A DNA stretch of 6,870 nt from CG2-30-40-21 sp043806395 (GCA_043806395.1 JAZDHC010000306.1:1-6870), one strand, 5' to 3'. Numbered from the stretch's first letter, positions 1-5,420 are shown. Numbers and translations: made by a program. The notes: a model not told the origin generated them from the sequence alone.

Positions 1-66
1 CCCTTGTGGGTGTCCGTCTGTTGATTATTCCGTTGCGTTTGTGACCATTTGATGCGTTTTACGGAC

Positions 67-108
67 AGGGACGAGCCCCCTGCCTTCGCAGGGGCAGGCT
101 CTGTCCCT
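67..108. repeat. GC-rich hairpin repeat
   Basis: This is an imperfect inverted repeat. AGGGAC (67-72) pairs with GTCCCT (103-108), GAGCC pairs with GGCTC, and CCCTG pairs with CAGGG, with small bulges and a short CTTCG-containing loop. It is much more GC-rich than its surroundings and has no T-run after it, so it looks like a dispersed REP- or MITE-like hairpin rather than a terminator. Copy number elsewhere in the genome is unknown. Confidence 0.55.
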
Positions 109-132
109 ACGACAACTTTAGTTCCGTAACAG

Positions 133-156
133 CCTGTCGAACAGGATTTCTCCTGT
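133..156. other. Mutually exclusive small stem-loops
   Basis: CCTGT (133-137), ACAGG (141-145) and TCCTGT (151-156) lie in a row. The middle element can pair with either neighbour: CCTGT-CGA-ACAGG, or ACAGGA-TTTC-TCCTGT. The downstream side is AT-rich but has no clean T-run. It could be a weak transcript end for a gene left of the window, or chance. Low confidence. Confidence 0.25.
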
Positions 157-309
157 ATATTATTTAATTATACTTTAGTTGTTTCACTTTGTCAATAAAT
201 TTTTTCATCACTCCCAAGACATCACACTCTGCATGTGTTTGTGCCAGACTAACAATTAATAGCTTTGAGCCTTGGTTAAATAATTTAAGATGTGTTTATT
301 AAAAAAATG

Positions 310-338
310 TTGACATTTAAGCAAAGATGATGTATAAT
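310..338 (+). promoter_or_regulatory. Sigma70-type promoter for the tRNA genes
   Basis: A consensus -35 box TTGACA (310-315) is separated by exactly 17 bp from a consensus -10 box TATAAT (333-338). AT-rich DNA with an A-run lies just upstream. The expected start is near 345, about 20 nt before the tRNA-Thr 5' end. A perfect match like this suits a stable-RNA promoter, and no terminator is evident before the signalling gene at 640, so it may drive that gene too. Confidence 0.85.
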
Positions 339-366
339 ATGAATAATTTATTTCATTAAATTAGGT

Positions 367-441
367 GCTGGCGTAGCTCAACGGTAGAGCAGCTGATTTG
401 TAATCAGCAGGTTGCGGGTTCAATTCCCATCGCCAGCTCCA
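367..441 (+). tRNA. tRNA-Thr (anticodon TGT), CCA encoded
   Basis: The cloverleaf is clear. Acceptor GCTGGCG (367-373) pairs perfectly with CGCCAGC (431-437). The D-arm is GCTC/GAGC. The anticodon stem is GCTGA/TCAGC with a seven-base loop carrying TGT at 399-401, which reads ACA threonine codons. The variable loop is five bases. The T-arm is GCGGG-TTCAATT-CCCAT. Discriminator T438 is followed by genomic CCA (439-441). The T-stem contains one C-A mismatch (415 with 429) and one G-T pair (414 with 430), but the overall fold is intact. Confidence 0.96.
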
Positions 442-446
442 GAATT

Positions 447-531
447 GGGGAGATACCCTAGCGGTCAAAGGGAGCAGACTGTAAATCTGCCGGCTCTGCC
501 TTCGGAGGTTCAAATCCTCCTCTCCCCACCA
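447..531 (+). tRNA. tRNA-Tyr (anticodon GTA), CCA encoded
   Basis: This is a class II tRNA of 85 nt including CCA. Acceptor GGGGAGA (447-453) pairs with TCTCCCC (521-527). The anticodon stem GCAGA/TCTGC (474-478, 486-490) presents GTA at 481-483, which reads both tyrosine codons. A long variable arm follows, as expected for bacterial tRNA-Tyr. The T-arm is GGAGG-TTCAAAT-CCTCC. Discriminator A528 is followed by CCA (529-531). It starts only five bases after the tRNA-Thr CCA, so the two are surely processed from one precursor. Only a T5 tract follows, without a terminator stem. Confidence 0.96.
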
Positions 532-622
532 TTTTTGTACTTACGACGAGAGACATACCAAAAAGATTTAAGCCAGTTTGCCCCACATGCCGAAGTCATT
601 ATTTACAACATTGCAACCAAAC

Positions 623-628
623 AGGAGG
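623..628 (+). promoter_or_regulatory. Ribosome binding site setting the start at 640
   Basis: AGGAGG lies 11 nt before ATG 640, with an A-rich spacer. The spacing is on the long side. The open frame runs upstream into both tRNA genes, so this site, together with the first in-frame ATG, places the start outside the tRNAs. No other in-frame ATG lies between the tRNA-Tyr gene and 640. Confidence 0.75.
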
Positions 629-639
629 CACAGAAAAAA

Positions 640-3600
640 ATGTCAAAAAAACCAAAACTCATTCCAGCCAAAAAGATAGCCAGAATTACTGATATTACCA
701 TGGTTATTCTTATCGTATTTATTCTGGCTATTAGTCTTAAGGCATATTTTACAGGGACAATGGAGCTTTTTATTCTCTGGGCACCATTATCTATCTATAT
801 TGTGATATTTTATGCCTACTTAGTTAATATGCTTCAAAAACAGAATGAGGAATTAGAATGCTCAAATAAGGAATTGAGAAGGTCTATTCAGAAGAAACAT
901 GAGTTTATATATAATATCTGTATCCAGCTCCGTAAGCCGCTTCACTCAATAAAACATTCACTTGCCTATATTATTGGAAATACAGTATTGTCCTCATCTA
1001 ACAAAAGATTATTGGAGCAGTCTGAAAAGGGTATTGAACACCTTGACGAGGTAGTTTCCAGATTATTGGATCATTCCATGATTACCTCCGGCAGAACACA
1101 CCTGATGATAGAACAGACAGATATAAGGGAATTGATTGAAGAAGTGGTCAGGGCAACAACATATTTTGCTGAAGCCAAACAAGTGTCCTTGAAAACAATT
1201 ATCCCTGATACCCTGTCAGATATTCCTATCGATAGCTTAAGGGTGCAGCAGGCAATAAGAAATCTTGTCTTAAATGCCATAAAGTTTTCGCCAGCGTTGT
1301 CAACGATAACTATTCAGATAACAGAGGATACGAATAGGATGCAGATTGCTGTTATTGACCATGGTGACGGAATGCCTTCCCATAAACTTGAAACAATCTT
1401 TGAAGAGTTCAGTCGGGAAATAAGCCTGCCATTTTCTGAAATTCATGGCACAGGGCTTGGATTGCCAATTGCTCAAGGGATTATAGAGGCTCATGAAGGC
1501 AGTATCACGGCTACAAGCAAAAAAGGGGATGGAAGCACCTTTACTATTTTCCTGCCTAAGGAAACAACAACACTTTCTCTTTTAGAAGAAAGAAGACAAA
1601 TAAGAAAGTTTTTGACAGCCATACCACATCTGACCGAGTTAGTAGACCAATCTATTCTTCAGGAAATTCAGAGTAACTTTACCCAAACATTTGGCATTTC
1701 CACAGTTATTACAGATAATGAAAGTAATCCCATTGTTGCTTGTGATAGTGGAAATGAATTTTGTAAAATGATACAGGGTTGTTCAAAGGGTGCTGAAAGA
1801 TGCAGGCAATTTACAGCAAGGGTAGAGACTGAAGCACTTAAGGATACCAGAGCAAAGGCATATTATTGTTTTGCCGGGCTTGCTCATTTTTCTGCCCCTA
1901 TTCTTGTGGAGCACATGCACTTGGGTTCTATTGAGATACAGGGGGCACAGGTATTCTTGCCAATTAATCCTGATAAACTCAAGGGTATAGCCAGAGATCT
2001 GGAACTCAATTATGATAAATTGGTAGAAAAGGCATCCTCTGTTCGCAAGTTGCCGGAGGAAAGGGTATATTCAGCAGGAGAACTACTCTATGCAATTGCC
2101 AATACTGTTTCATCCCTCTGCACGCATGAACATAAACTCTCACATAAAATAGCCGAGCTTTCAACCTTTTCTCAGATAGGCAGGGCAATTACCTCAAATC
2201 TGGATTTTGATACCTTATTAGACATGATTCTTTATACAACCATCAGTGTTCTGGAGGCAGATGGCGGGTCAATCATGCTCTTAAATGAAAACAATGAGTT
2301 GGTTATCAAGGTCTCTTATGGATTACCCAATGCGATTCTCAGAGAGACAAGGGTGCCACTTGGCAGGGGTATATCTGGATATGTAGCTCAGGAGAAAAAA
2401 CCTGTTATCTTGTATCATGGTATGCCAGATGAGTATCTTACCCCATTATTAAAAAGAGGTCACCTGAAAACAGCCATGTGCGTTCCTCTGGTGGTAAAGG
2501 GAGAGGTGATTGGTGTTTTTAATGTTACCCGCAAAAATGGCGATGTCTTTACTGATGATTCACTTAACTTGTTCAAGACATTTTGTGGTCAGGCAGCTAT
2601 TGCCCTTGAAGAGGCAAGGATGTATGCCTCTATGGAGGAAAAAACCAAACAACTTGAAGCCTTTACAAGGATTGGAGAGGTAACTCTTTCTGCCATAGAT
2701 ATGGATATAGCATTAAGCCTTATTATTGAGGCTGTTTCAAGGGCAATGGATGTACAAATGGCTTCTATCAGGTTGTTAGATGATACAGGTGAAAATTTGA
2801 TAATAATGGCCGGGTATGGATTGTCTGATAAATATCTGAAAAGGGGTGCCCTGAAAATTGGACAGAGCCTCGCAGGCAAGGTGGTGGAAATAAAGGAATG
2901 TATTGCATCAGAAGATGTTAGTTGTGATAATATGATTGAGGATGCATCCCATGCCACTCACGAGGGTATAAAATCATTATTGTCCGCCCCATTAATTCTA
3001 AGGGATAGGGCTATTGGGTGTATTACTGTTTACTCAAAAACAAAGCATATTTATACTCAAGAAGAGACAGAGTTCCTTTTTGGACTTGCCTCTCAAGCAG
3101 CAATTGCTATTGAATATACAAAGATATTCAGGACCATTCGTGATGGATTATCTAAAACATCACTGTCATTGAGTGAGGCAATAAGCTCTATGGATTCCTA
3201 TGATATTCAGCAGGGTGAAAAAAAGGCAGAGTATGCAGAATTAATTGCTAAAGAAATGAATCTTTCGGTTACCGTTGTGGAAACGATTAAAATAGCTACC
3301 CTCTTGCATGATATTGGAAAAATGGTTATCCCTGAGAAGATTCTTCAAAAGCCAGGCACTCTGACCAAAGAGGAGTTTGAGACCATCAAAAAACACCCGT
3401 TAATCAGCGAAAAGATACTACAGGAGATTGAATTGCCATGGGATGTCTCAGTCTCAATCAAACAACATCATGAGAGGATAGATGGCAAGGGATACCCACA
3501 AGGGTTGACCAAGGAAGAGATAAGCACAGAGGCACTAATCATTGAGGCTGTAGATGCCTTCTATGCCATGATATCAGAAAGACCATATCGGAAGGCACTC

Positions 3601-3705
3601 TCTACTGGCGAGGCAACAGAAGAGTTGCAAAAAGAAGCTGGCAAACAGTTTTCACCAGAGGTGGTGGAGGCATTTATGAGGGTGTTGAAGAAGGATGAAG
3701 TGTAA
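640..3705 (+). CDS. Membrane sensor: kinase-like, PocR, two GAF, HD-GYP protein
   Basis: The product is 1021 residues. Two TM helices (about 20-37 and 42-62) are joined by a very short loop, so it senses from the cytoplasm. A coiled coil (about 64-86) leads to a HisKA-like dimerisation region (84-150) and a HATPase with intact N box (N208, N212), G1 (D240, G242, G244) and G2 (GTGLGL, 270-275). The H-box reads CIQLRKP, so Ile95 stands where the phospho-acceptor His belongs, and Gln96 replaces the usual acidic residue. A PocR-like ligand domain (about 330-440, Cys375/381/388/410) and two GAF domains (about 505-660, 670-830) follow. The HD-GYP domain (about 850-1015) has H890-D891, K894, H919, H943-H944, GYP 951-953 and D972. 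The likely output is hydrolysis of cyclic di-GMP, gated by ligands and ATP binding; autophosphorylation in the usual way seems unlikely. It ends with TAATAA. Confidence 0.88.
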   Translation: MSKKPKLIPAKKIARITDITMVILIVFILAISLKAYFTGTMELFILWAPLSIYIVIFYAYLVNMLQKQNEELECSNKELRRSIQKKHEFIYNICIQLRKPLHSIKHSLAYIIGNTVLSSSNKRLLEQSEKGIEHLDEVVSRLLDHSMITSGRTHLMIEQTDIRELIEEVVRATTYFAEAKQVSLKTIIPDTLSDIPIDSLRVQQAIRNLVLNAIKFSPALSTITIQITEDTNRMQIAVIDHGDGMPSHKLETIFEEFSREISLPFSEIHGTGLGLPIAQGIIEAHEGSITATSKKGDGSTFTIFLPKETTTLSLLEERRQIRKFLTAIPHLTELVDQSILQEIQSNFTQTFGISTVITDNESNPIVACDSGNEFCKMIQGCSKGAERCRQFTARVETEALKDTRAKAYYCFAGLAHFSAPILVEHMHLGSIEIQGAQVFLPINPDKLKGIARDLELNYDKLVEKASSVRKLPEERVYSAGELLYAIANTVSSLCTHEHKLSHKIAELSTFSQIGRAITSNLDFDTLLDMILYTTISVLEADGGSIMLLNENNELVIKVSYGLPNAILRETRVPLGRGISGYVAQEKKPVILYHGMPDEYLTPLLKRGHLKTAMCVPLVVKGEVIGVFNVTRKNGDVFTDDSLNLFKTFCGQAAIALEEARMYASMEEKTKQLEAFTRIGEVTLSAIDMDIALSLIIEAVSRAMDVQMASIRLLDDTGENLIIMAGYGLSDKYLKRGALKIGQSLAGKVVEIKECIASEDVSCDNMIEDASHATHEGIKSLLSAPLILRDRAIGCITVYSKTKHIYTQEETEFLFGLASQAAIAIEYTKIFRTIRDGLSKTSLSLSEAISSMDSYDIQQGEKKAEYAELIAKEMNLSVTVVETIKIATLLHDIGKMVIPEKILQKPGTLTKEEFETIKKHPLISEKILQEIELPWDVSVSIKQHHERIDGKGYPQGLTKEEISTEALIIEAVDAFYAMISERPYRKALSTGEATEELQKEAGKQFSPEVVEAFMRVLKKDEV

Positions 3706-3713
3706 TAAAGTAG

Positions 3714-3754
3714 TAAGGTAATCGGTAATCAGGTATAAGTAGTTGGTATTTATG
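3714..3754 (+). repeat. GGTAATCGGTAATCA repeat, left direct copy
   Basis: A 41-bp segment matches 4031-4071 at 38 of 41 positions, in the same orientation. It starts with TAAGGTAATCGGTAATCA and ends in an imperfect small stem around GTTGG. Its last bases overlap the left end of the 279-bp inverted-repeat element, so the two copies bracket that element. At 41 bp and with divergence, it is too long and too degraded to be an ordinary fresh target duplication. Confidence 0.8.
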
Positions 3755-4029
3755 GGCACCTCTAAAAACTTAATCAAGTGATGATGGCAAGGGCGCATAA
3801 GAAAACGAAAAAGCGCAGTTTACATGTGGTAAATGAGCATTTTGAGCAGCATAAAATTTCAGATTTTTTTGCTACGAATTACACAAATTACACGAATAAT
3901 AAAATCTTTCACCTCCCTATTCGTGCTATTCGTGCTATTCGTGGCAAAAATTCTCCTCTTCTTTCGTTACATCCTGTTTGCAATGTAGCCAGCGCGCGGC
4001 TTTCAGTTGAGTTTTTAGAGGCGCCCATA
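3751..4029. mobile_element. MITE-like element with 23-bp terminal inverted repeats
   Basis: The left end (3751-3773, beginning TATGGGCACCTCTAAAAACT) and the right end (4007-4029) are reverse complements at 21 of 23 positions. They delimit 279 bp with no credible transposase. The 86-codon open frame inside reads through a hairpin repeat and is not a gene. TIRs, small size and lack of coding capacity fit a non-autonomous transposon derived from an insertion sequence whose family I cannot name with certainty. I could not identify a clean short target duplication at the edges. It fills most of the spacer between the signalling gene and fmt. Confidence 0.72.
3866..3950. repeat. Hairpin repeat with 9-bp period, nested in the element
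   Basis: The left arm 3871-3897 (units like CACGAATTA) and right arm 3919-3945 (units like ATTCGTGCT) are complementary at about 22 of 27 positions, around a 21-nt loop. T-rich and A-rich flanks extend the stem by about five pairs. Each arm is itself built from a roughly 9-bp tandem repeat. It resembles the GCCACGAAT cassette at 6689-6710. It probably inserted into, or was carried by, the surrounding 279-bp element. Confidence 0.75.
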
Positions 4030-4030
4030 A

Positions 4031-4110
4031 TAAGGTAATCGGTAATCATGCATAAGTAGTTGGTACTTATGCCTCTTCACCGATTACCTTATTACCGATT
4101 ACCCTACTAC
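4031..4110. repeat. Compound inverted repeat upstream of fmt
   Basis: GGTAATCGGTAAT (4034-4046) pairs perfectly with ATTACCGATTACC (4091-4103). A second copy of ACCGATTACC lies at 4079-4088. Inside the outer stem is a perfect 9-bp hairpin, GCATAAGTA (4050-4058) with TACTTATGC (4064-4072), around the loop GTTGG. The left side is the second direct copy of the 3714-3754 repeat. There is no T-run, so it is not a standard terminator. It ends about 20 nt before the fmt start and would be on any fmt transcript starting upstream of it. Confidence 0.8.
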
Positions 4111-4129
4111 CTCTTCCCCCGGAGGAATA

Positions 4130-5056
4130 ATGAATATCCTATTTATGGGCAGCCCGCCGTTTGCTGCCCCAACATTACAATCAATAGCCAGAGACAAGCA
4201 GCATAAGGTATCGGTAATTACCCAACCGACTAAGCAAGGAAGGGGATACCATCTTGCACCGCCAATAATAAAACTCTTGGCACAAAGATTAAATCTGCCT
4301 GTGTATCAGCCATTTTCCCTTAATACTGAAGAGGGGATAGCATTGGTAAAAAAATTACAGCCAGAATTGATAGTTGTCGTTGCCTTTGGCCAGATTCTGC
4401 CAGATGAGATTCTTAATATTCCAACACTTGGCTGCATTAACCTTCATCCATCCCTTTTACCCAGATACAGGGGTGCAGCTCCAATCCAACGAAGCCTGAT
4501 TAATGGTGATACTGTCACCGGAATAACTGTGGCATATGTAAACTCTAAGCTGGATTCTGGGGATATTATTCTACAGAAAGAGGTAAAGATAGAACCCTAT
4601 GATACAGGTGATAGTCTTGCGGACAGGCTTTCTCAATTAGGTGCAATGCTTGTTATGGAAAGCATTGGATTGATTAAAGCCGGAAATGCCCCTCGCATTC
4701 CTCAGGATGAAACTCAGGTAAGTCATGCACCAAAGATACGGCATGAGGATAGCCTTATTGACTGGCAAAAGCCAGCAAGGGATATATTTAATCTTGTAAA
4801 GGCATTGAATTCTGCCCCAGGAACATATACTCTGGTAGGGGGGGAAAGATTAAAGATATTGGCAGCCACGATTATCGATGAGTGTGAGTCAAAAGAGCCT
4901 GGAATAGTAGTAGAATTAACCAAAGATGGACCACTTATTTCTACCGGTGATGGGGGGGTACTTCTTCTTACGGTTCAGCCGCAGGGTAAAAGATTGATGT
5001 CAGGCTATCAATTTCTTCAGGGACATAGATGGAAAGTGGGGATGAAGTTGGGGTAA
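4130..5056 (+). CDS. fmt: Methionyl-tRNA formyltransferase
   Basis: The 308-residue product (the E. coli enzyme has 315) transfers a formyl group from 10-formyl-tetrahydrofolate to Met-tRNA(fMet) in the cytoplasm, preparing initiator tRNA. The N-terminal Rossmann-like domain starts MNILFMGSPPFA. The formyltransferase signature GCINLHPSLLPRYRGAAPIQ (101-120) carries catalytic Asn104 and His106, and LDSGD supplies Asp142. A C-terminal tRNA-binding domain (about 205-308) ends in SGYQFLQGHRWKVGMKL. The usual NPWPGAYT segment reads NSAPGTYT here. GGAGG sits 4 nt before the ATG, a short but usable spacing. The peptide deformylase gene def, a common neighbour, is not in the window. I found no strong promoter upstream; the 5' flank is repeats. 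Two G7 runs (4838-4844, 4952-4958) lie in the reading frame without breaking it. Confidence 0.97.
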   Translation: MNILFMGSPPFAAPTLQSIARDKQHKVSVITQPTKQGRGYHLAPPIIKLLAQRLNLPVYQPFSLNTEEGIALVKKLQPELIVVVAFGQILPDEILNIPTLGCINLHPSLLPRYRGAAPIQRSLINGDTVTGITVAYVNSKLDSGDIILQKEVKIEPYDTGDSLADRLSQLGAMLVMESIGLIKAGNAPRIPQDETQVSHAPKIRHEDSLIDWQKPARDIFNLVKALNSAPGTYTLVGGERLKILAATIIDECESKEPGIVVELTKDGPLISTGDGGVLLLTVQPQGKRLMSGYQFLQGHRWKVGMKLG

Positions 5057-5059
5057 GAT

Positions 5060-5095
5060 GATGTGGTGATGTGGTGATGTGGTGATGAATTGATG
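5060..5095 (+). repeat. Tandem 8-bp repeat GATGTGGT
   Basis: Three exact copies of GATGTGGT (5060-5067, 5068-5075, 5076-5083) are followed by a degenerate fourth, GATGAATT, and a GATG stub. The array begins three bases after the fmt stop codon. It is a small slippage-type array in the 3' flank. Each unit can pair with ACCACAT at 5122-5128. Confidence 0.9.
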
Positions 5096-5133
5096 CTTTG
5101 TGTAATCTGTGATGAACAGTTACCACATTTTTT
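5077..5133 (+). terminator. Possible weak terminator after fmt
   Basis: ATGTGGT (5077-5083) pairs perfectly with ACCACAT (5122-5128), whose last base begins a T6 run (5128-5133). The enclosed region can form a small CTGT/ACAG stem. The main stem is short and the loop long, so as an intrinsic terminator it would be weak. The two upstream repeat units offer alternative pairing partners. Confidence 0.35.
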
Positions 5134-5154
5134 CATAAATTTCAAAAAAAACTC

Positions 5155-5183
5155 TTGACAATCTCAACTCAATGTTTTATACT
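5155..5183 (+). promoter_or_regulatory. Strong sigma70-type promoter for the TPR gene
   Basis: TTGACA (5155-5160), a 17-bp spacer, and TATACT (5178-5183) form a near-consensus promoter. An A-tract and AT-rich DNA (about 5128-5154) sit directly upstream, like an UP element. Transcription should start near 5190, which leaves a leader of about 240 nt before the TPR gene start at 5431. Confidence 0.83.
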
Positions 5184-5206
5184 AATGTAGATTGTATATA
5201 AAAAAT

Positions 5207-5215
5207 GGGGGGGGG
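5207..5215 (+). repeat. G9 homopolymer in the TPR leader
   Basis: Nine consecutive G residues lie about 17-25 nt downstream of the expected transcription start. Tracts of this length are prone to length change by slippage, in the cell or during sequencing. It lies in the untranslated leader, not in a reading frame I trust. Confidence 0.85.
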
Positions 5216-5239
5216 AGATAGTATAAAATCCCTTAGGAG

Positions 5240-5388
5240 TCAAGAAAAAATAAGTTGTACACCAAGAGCCACTGAGACGCTTGGCTGGCAAGGCGTGAGA
5301 AGCGAGCATACTACTGTATGTAAGCTTCGAACAACGAAGCCAGCCAAGATGGATCGGTGGCACGACTGTACAAGTTATTTTTTCTTGA
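5240..5388 (+). repeat. Long hairpin in the TPR gene leader
   Basis: The outer arms 5240-5261 and 5367-5388 are complementary at 21 of 22 positions, with the A-rich side upstream and the T-rich side downstream. Further in, GCCAC (5268-5272) pairs with GTGGC (5357-5361), and TTGGCTGGC (5281-5289) pairs perfectly with GCCAGCCAA (5339-5347). The centre folds on GAAGC/GCTTC and CATAC/GTATG around 5299-5328. The whole stem-loop lies between the promoter and the ribosome binding site. It could be an attenuator, a terminator-like block or protective RNA structure. Its size and compound arms also fit a small mobile repeat that landed in the leader. Confidence 0.8.
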
Positions 5389-5413
5389 TGACTTAAACCA
5401 CGAAGTCCTGTTA

Positions 5414-5420
5414 AGGAGGG
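5414..5420 (+). promoter_or_regulatory. Ribosome binding site of the TPR gene
   Basis: AGGAGGG precedes ATG 5431 by about 11 nt, a long spacing like that of the signalling gene at 640. It lies 25 nt beyond the base of the leader hairpin, so it should stay free when the hairpin forms. A CTG six bases before the ATG is in frame, but ATG is the better start because a signal peptide begins directly there. Confidence 0.7.

Larger units (their letters stand above)
1..366. other. Gene-free upstream region
   Basis: I see no convincing coding region here on either strand. The region contains a perfect 7-bp inverted repeat (TGTCCGT at 11-17 with ACGGACA at 61-67), a GC-rich hairpin repeat at 67-108, a set of competing small stems at 133-156, an AT-rich stretch, and the tRNA promoter at 310-338. 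The stretch between about 160 and 309 holds nothing I can name. It may include the 3' flank of a gene left of the window. Confidence 0.6.

Noticed and set aside
412..639. Upstream extension of the signalling gene from a TTG at 412
   Set aside because: It would translate through the tRNA-Thr 3' half and the whole tRNA-Tyr gene. The extra residues show no domain, and a ribosome binding site precedes ATG 640.
2589..2957. 122-codon minus-strand open frame inside the signalling gene
   Set aside because: It is antisense to GAF-coding sequence, with no start signal and no recognisable protein.
4007..4036. Promoter for fmt across the right end of the mobile element (TTGAGT then TAATAA)
   Set aside because: The spacing is about 15 bp and both boxes are imperfect, so it is too weak to call, although outward promoters from such elements do occur.
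3778..4038. 86-codon open frame between the signalling gene and fmt
   Set aside because: It runs across the phased hairpin and the right inverted end of the mobile element, giving repetitive residues such as NYTNYTN and RAIRAIR. It has no ribosome binding site and no recognisable domain.
4050..4072. Terminator after the signalling gene or before fmt
   Set aside because: The 9-bp stem is perfect but AT-rich and is followed by CTCTTC rather than a T-run, so it fits a repeat structure better than an intrinsic terminator.
5060..5095. CRISPR-like array
   Set aside because: The 8-bp units are contiguous with no spacers and no cas genes are present. It is a simple tandem repeat.
5205..5396. 63-codon open frame starting ATG at the G9 tract
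   Set aside because: It lies entirely in the leader hairpin, is out of frame with the TPR gene, and lacks a ribosome binding site.
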